Assembly (NCBI GenBank): GCA_963550915.1
Contig: CAUVEB010000005.1
Span: 54,043 to 118,042, forward strand
DNA length: 64,000 bases
Reading direction: 5' to 3'
Source: Caviibacter sp963550915
Lineage (GTDB): Bacteria; Fusobacteriota; Fusobacteriia; Fusobacteriales; Leptotrichiaceae
In this document: one piece after another, positions 60,949 through 64,000 of the stretch
How positions within the stretch are numbered: the stretch's first letter is position 1
How the letters are laid out: the number at the start of each line of letters is the position of its first letter
Position numbers and translations under genes: made by a program
Notes under the pieces: model-generated
Database searches by the model: none
What the model saw: only the letters and a program-made list of their open reading frames with translations
Told to the model about the DNA's origin: nothing

Positions 60949-61859
60949 TATTTCACCTTATTTTTAAAATGTTTAACTGTTAAATCAAGTATATCTTTTA
61001 CTTCAGGAAGATATCCAAGAAGTTCCATAAATCCATGAGATAAACCTTTACATTCATACGCTTTTATATCATATTTATTACAAAACTTATCAATTTCATC
61101 GTTAAAATAGTCAAATTCAGCTTTTATTAATTGTATTTCTGGCAATTTTTTATCTATATTTAAACAGTTATAATACTTTGAATCTACTGAGTACTTGCCA
61201 TCTTCTAATATACTCTTGTCATCTGGTAAATATAGCTTAGTTACTAAAGGCATTACTGATTTTAAAAATAGGATTGATGCTTTGGCATTTTCACCTAAAT
61301 TATCAAATGAAACTTGTTTTTTCTCTGTAAGACTTATAACAGGGTAGTATAGACCTAGAAAATCTATAATATTTTCATCATCTAAAGTTGCAACATTTAA
61401 AGCTAACATTCCTCCAGCACTATCACCTATTACTCCAACTTTGTCATACTTATTATCTTTTAAGTATTCTTTTATTACATCATATATCTCAATCATTATA
61501 TTAGGATATTGCTTTTCAGGTGCTAGAGTATACTCAATTGAAACTACAGTTATACCATTTTTTGCTAAATATTTTGAATTGTTTTCAACTACTTTTGCTC
61601 CACCACCGTAAAAACCACCGCCGTGAATGTTAAAAAGTATATATTTTTTATCATCATCTTTAAAATATTTGTAGCAAGTAATCCCCTTTATATTCAATAC
61701 TTCACAATTTATACCTTCTGTTATATCAAGACTTGGATAACCTATCATTTTCCTTATCTTACCAACATTAATATTTTTATACACTAAATCTGAACCAAGA
61801 TTAAATGTATCTCCTTTTTTATGTTTTAATGCTAAAAGCATTTCTTCTTTTATGTCCAT
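60948..61859 (-). CDS. Alpha/beta hydrolase (HSL family), cytoplasmic
   Basis: A 303-residue hydrolase without signal peptide. It has HGGG at residues 79-82, nucleophile Ser147 in GDSAGG, and late His in GLSHGFMELLG, with Asp in KAEFDYFNDE. The motif set fits the hormone-sensitive-lipase-like Abhydrolase_3 group, but sequence differs more from the two downstream lipoproteins than they do from each other. It likely cleaves short esters; the substrate is unknown. It heads the nadK unit. Confidence 0.88.
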   Translation of the reverse strand: MDIKEEMLLALKHKKGDTFNLGSDLVYKNINVGKIRKMIGYPSLDITEGINCEVLNIKGITCYKYFKDDDKKYILFNIHGGGFYGGGAKVVENNSKYLAKNGITVVSIEYTLAPEKQYPNIMIEIYDVIKEYLKDNKYDKVGVIGDSAGGMLALNVATLDDENIIDFLGLYYPVISLTEKKQVSFDNLGENAKASILFLKSVMPLVTKLYLPDDKSILEDGKYSVDSKYYNCLNIDKKLPEIQLIKAEFDYFNDEIDKFCNKYDIKAYECKGLSHGFMELLGYLPEVKDILDLTVKHFKNKVK

Positions 61860-61876
61860 ATATTAACCTTTTTTTA

Positions 61877-61912
61877 AATAAAAGCTTAGTTATTAGCGTT
61901 CACTAAGCTTTT
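61877..61912 (-). terminator. Intrinsic terminator after the barrel-only outer-membrane gene
   Basis: Minus-strand stem AAAAGCTTAGT/ACTAAGCTTTT (61880-61912), 11 pairs and an 11-base loop, then ATTTAAAAA. It separates the outer-membrane gene from the hydrolase-nadK cluster. Confidence 0.8.
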
Positions 61913-61921
61913 AATCTTTTA

Positions 61922-62542
61922 TTAGTATTCTATTTTTTCTTTTACTTCAGGAACGTAGTTTATAAAATCTTCAGATCTAACAGTTTTAATATTAGGTAAT
62001 TTTTTCTTGTAATTTCCTATTCTTATACCTGTTCTTAATCCAAATTTATGTAAAAATTCACTCTTGCTATACTTAGCATCATATATTCCTTCAAATACAA
62101 AGTTTTCAACTTCAAATCCTAGACCAACACCATAATAAAGTCCACCTGTATATGTATGATCTATTCCCATACCATTTTTCTTTATATTTCCTGAAACAGC
62201 ATAACCTAGTCTTGTAAGACCATAAAAACTCTTTGTATTATCAAATGTTGTATAGTAATTTAATTTTCCTAATAAATAAATAGGTATCATATATCCTGAT
62301 TTATCTTTGTCATCTAAAAAATAAAGGGCTTTTGTATTTCCAAATACATATTCAACACCTGTACCTAATTCAATAATACCTCTATTTGCGTGTACATATT
62401 CTACACCTAATATGAAACCTGGATCATATTTTTTATCAATGGTAATCATTCTATAAAAATCATATCCTGTTTTAAATTGAACTTCCCAAGCACCAACAAG
62501 CATTTGAGATAGCATAAATAAAATTATAAATATCTTTTTCAT
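61922..62542 (-). CDS. Outer-membrane beta-barrel protein, OmpA-barrel paralogue without OmpA domain
   Basis: A 206-residue protein with a signal peptide (IFIILFMLSQMLVGAWEV) and beta-strand-like alternation (GLYYGVGLGFEVENFVFEGI). It parallels the N-terminal half of the next protein: AWEVQFKTGYDFYR against AWEVQVKGGYDFYR, then a closely similar barrel with TGIRIG. It stops after the barrel, with only a short tail (SEDFINYVPEVKEKIEY) instead of the OmpA peptidoglycan-binding domain. It has its own promoter and terminator. Confidence 0.85.
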   Translation of the reverse strand: MKKIFIILFMLSQMLVGAWEVQFKTGYDFYRMITIDKKYDPGFILGVEYVHANRGIIELGTGVEYVFGNTKALYFLDDKDKSGYMIPIYLLGKLNYYTTFDNTKSFYGLTRLGYAVSGNIKKNGMGIDHTYTGGLYYGVGLGFEVENFVFEGIYDAKYSKSEFLHKFGLRTGIRIGNYKKKLPNIKTVRSEDFINYVPEVKEKIEY

Positions 62543-62561
62543 ATATTCCTCCTACACCCTT

Positions 62562-62590
62562 ATTATATTATAGCTATATTAAAAAATCAA
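62562..62590 (-). promoter_or_regulatory. Sigma-70 promoter for the barrel-only gene
   Basis: Minus-strand -35 TTGATT (62585-62590) and -10 TATAAT (62562-62567) with a 17-base spacer, about 20 bases before the ATG. The Shine-Dalgarno is AGGAGGA. Confidence 0.75.
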
Positions 62591-62612
62591 TGTAATTATA
62601 TCTTTTAATTTT

Positions 62613-62638
62613 AAAAAAGAGCAAGATAATATCTTGCT
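62613..62638 (-). terminator. Intrinsic terminator after the OmpA-family gene
   Basis: Minus-strand stem AGCAAGAT/ATCTTGCT (62620-62638) with a three-base loop and a run of six T. It lies 32 bases past the gene stop. Confidence 0.9.
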
Positions 62639-62670
62639 TTATCTCACTCTTTTAATATAATCTATATTAA

Positions 62671-63756
62671 TTAAAATTCTTCAACTACTAATTTTTCAAG
62701 TAATAAATCAGAAAATTTAAGTTCAACTCTTCTATTTAAGTATCTTCCTTCTTTAGTCTTGTTAGTTGCCATAGGTTCCATTTCTCCACGTCCAGAAATA
62801 CTTGAAACTTTAAGTCCTGGATTTAATCCTGCTTCTCTTAATAACTTAGTAACATTTTCAGCTCTTAATACTGCTAATTTATCATTGTATTCATATGATC
62901 CAGTAGAATCTGTATGCCCTATAACATCAACATAACCAGTTCCAGAAAATTCATTAATTAAAGCAACTATTTCTTTAATATTTTCTTTTTCTTCTTCATT
63001 TGGCATACCTTCATCAACCTTAAATCCATGTATTACACAAACTTTTTCTTCTTCTGAACAAGTTGCATGGATTAATCTACCATAAGTCTTAGTAACCTTA
63101 GGTTCTGGTTTTGGCATAACAACTGGTGGTTCTGGAAGTATTGGTTCTACAACTATCATAGGTTTTTTAGCCCAATCACCAAATCTAAATCCTGTTCTTA
63201 TACCTGCTTTATGGTTAAAGTGATGAATTGCTGTGCTTTCCATATTCCATAAACCGTCATATATTCCTTCAAAAACGAAGTGTTTAATTTCAAATCCAAA
63301 TCCAGCTCCGTAGTATAATCCACCATCTTTAGGGAATCCTGCTGCATCTTTGTCTTTTGCAGAAAAAGCGTATCCAAGTCTTCCAAAAGTATATAATGCT
63401 TTGTCATTTTCAGCATTTCTTAACATATTTACTTTTCCTAAAAGATATAAAGGAACTGTATAACCATTTTTTGCATGTGCTTCTTGATCTTTATCATAAA
63501 ATGGTGTTGTTGTAGCAAAGTTGTATTCAACACCTAAACCACCTTCAACTACACCCTTATTAAAAGGTATTACTTCTAAACCTAGTGTAAATCCTTTTTC
63601 AGAATAATTATGAGTAGTTGATGGTCCTGCTGCAGCTGCTGTAGTATCATATTTTGAATTTCCTCTATAGAAATCATAACCACCTTTTACTTGAACTTCC
63701 CAAGCAAAAAGATTAAATGTAGCAAAAGATAAAGCTAATATAGCTAATTTTTTCAT
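62671..63756 (-). CDS. OmpA family outer-membrane protein
   Basis: A 361-residue porin-like protein. The signal peptide ends LFA-WEV near residue 18; an eight-strand-type barrel runs to about 200 (GGLYYGAGFGFEIKHFVFEG); a Pro-rich hinge (ILPEPPVVMPKPEPKV) follows; the C-terminal OmpA domain (about 230-350) has DVIGHTDSTGSYEYNDKLAV, RAENVTKLLREAGL and EGRYLNRRVEL, which bind peptidoglycan. The start at 63756 is preceded by GGGAGGAAGAAAC; an ATG 15 bases earlier is not preferred. It is the first gene downstream of the rRNA operon, and has its own promoter. Confidence 0.93.
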   Translation of the reverse strand: MKKLAILALSFATFNLFAWEVQVKGGYDFYRGNSKYDTTAAAAGPSTTHNYSEKGFTLGLEVIPFNKGVVEGGLGVEYNFATTTPFYDKDQEAHAKNGYTVPLYLLGKVNMLRNAENDKALYTFGRLGYAFSAKDKDAAGFPKDGGLYYGAGFGFEIKHFVFEGIYDGLWNMESTAIHHFNHKAGIRTGFRFGDWAKKPMIVVEPILPEPPVVMPKPEPKVTKTYGRLIHATCSEEEKVCVIHGFKVDEGMPNEEEKENIKEIVALINEFSGTGYVDVIGHTDSTGSYEYNDKLAVLRAENVTKLLREAGLNPGLKVSSISGRGEMEPMATNKTKEGRYLNRRVELKFSDLLLEKLVVEEF

Positions 63757-63835
63757 GTTTCTTCCTCCCATTATCTATTTTATGTATTTTGTAAATTTAA
63801 AAATGCATAAAATACTTATTTATCGGTATATACTA

Positions 63836-63864
63836 ATTATAGTACAATAATTGCAAATATGCAA
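63836..63864 (-). promoter_or_regulatory. Sigma-70 promoter for the OmpA-family gene
   Basis: Minus-strand -35 TTGCAT (63859-63864) and -10 TATAAT (63836-63841) with a 17-base spacer, giving a leader of about 70 bases. It lies just after the rRNA terminator. Confidence 0.75.
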
Positions 63865-63886
63865 ATATAAAAATGTAAATATTTTG

Positions 63887-63919
63887 AGAAAAAAATAACT
63901 AACTTACAAAAAGCTAGTA
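63887..63919 (-). terminator. Intrinsic terminator of the rRNA operon
   Basis: Minus-strand stem ACTAGCTT/AAGTTAGT (63898-63918, one G-T pair) with a five-base loop, followed by TATTTTTTT. It lies about 30 bases past the 5S rRNA 3' end. Confidence 0.75.
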
Positions 63920-63947
63920 AATTGTGATTTTTTAATAATTAAAAAAA

Positions 63948-64000
63948 GCTTGGCGACTACCTATCTTCCCCACGAGTGAGTATTGTTGGCGTATACAGGC
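63948..64000 (-). rRNA. rrf: 5S rRNA, 3' part (5' end outside window)
   Basis: Read on the minus strand, the last 53 bases contain GGGGAAGATAGGTAGTCGCC then AAGC, which fits the 3' quarter of a 5S rRNA (loop E region to 3' stem). The T-rich stretch and terminator follow directly. The 5' part, with the complementary GCTTGGCGAC-type start, should lie beyond base 64000. The match is by eye only. Confidence 0.8.

Noticed and set aside
1..64000. CRISPR array, transposase or insertion sequence
   Set aside because: No regularly spaced repeats and no transposase-like protein seen on either strand.

Overview
This is a very AT-rich bacterial stretch, packed with genes and with short intergenic gaps. 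The gene content points to a Fusobacteriota member, most likely of the Leptotrichiaceae (Leptotrichia, Streptobacillus or Sneathia type). An outer membrane is implied by two signal-peptide beta-barrel proteins near 62-64 kb, one carrying an OmpA domain. Alongside these sit genes more typical of Firmicutes (sepF, a YueI-type protein, dapH, NADH oxidase nox, an hrcA-grpE-dnaK-dnaJ cluster). The family assignment is inference; no database search was possible.

Layout. Bases 1-4889 (+ strand) carry the end of hrcA, then grpE, dnaK, an aldose-epimerase-like gene and dnaJ, closed by a hairpin terminator shared with the opposing gene. Everything from 4.9 kb to the end is on the - strand, so transcription runs from high to low coordinates. 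In that order: the 3' end of a 5S rRNA (rRNA operon end); ompA-like and barrel-only outer-membrane genes; three alpha/beta hydrolases interleaved with nadK, then recN, xerD-like, a yueI-like gene and murA; engB and a DUF2207 protein; an AraC regulator with two HTH domains, then malQ, rarA, a YdcZ-type transporter and a DusA-type dihydrouridine synthase; nox and trxA; alr, a deacetylase lipoprotein, rsmB, a CCA-transferase/NUDIX fusion, a SPOUT methyltransferase, a DhaM-like PTS protein, a membrane protein, rimM, trmD, an ankyrin protein and ptsI; a DJ-1 protein and a hotdog/FMN-barrel fusion; a GH57 branching enzyme; a cysteine desulfurase; dapH and a TPR protein; rpmF and a Zn/Cd-type P-ATPase; tRNA-Cys; rpmE, upp, thrS, a BI-1 family protein and sepF; a long cluster obg-miaA-ptsN-like-udk-ROK-hsdS-hypothetical-HAD-HD-rluD-like-rnhB-Zn ribbon; M32 and M18 peptidases followed by potABC; and a hypothetical gene.

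How the genes work together. Most are core housekeeping: protein folding, tRNA and rRNA modification, translation, cell wall precursors, redox defence and PTS sugar uptake. GH57 branching enzyme and malQ indicate alpha-glucan/glycogen metabolism. The peptidases upstream of potABC suggest peptide degradation coupled with polyamine uptake, but no potD lies next to them. I found no transposase, prophage, CRISPR array or complete restriction system. The less ordinary items are the hotdog/FMN-barrel fusion with an embedded ribosome-binding site, the CCA/NUDIX fusion, an orphan type I specificity subunit, a stand-alone DhaM-like EIIA in a tRNA-modification cluster, a double-HTH AraC regulator, and a three-hydrolase/nadK cluster. 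None amounts to a clearly new multi-gene system.

Start codons were re-chosen from Shine-Dalgarno position where this mattered (grpE, potC, rluD-like, udk, miaA, P-ATPase, dapH, desulfurase, GH57, nox, xerD, two hydrolases, ompA-like). No gene-free stretch exceeds about 200 bases.
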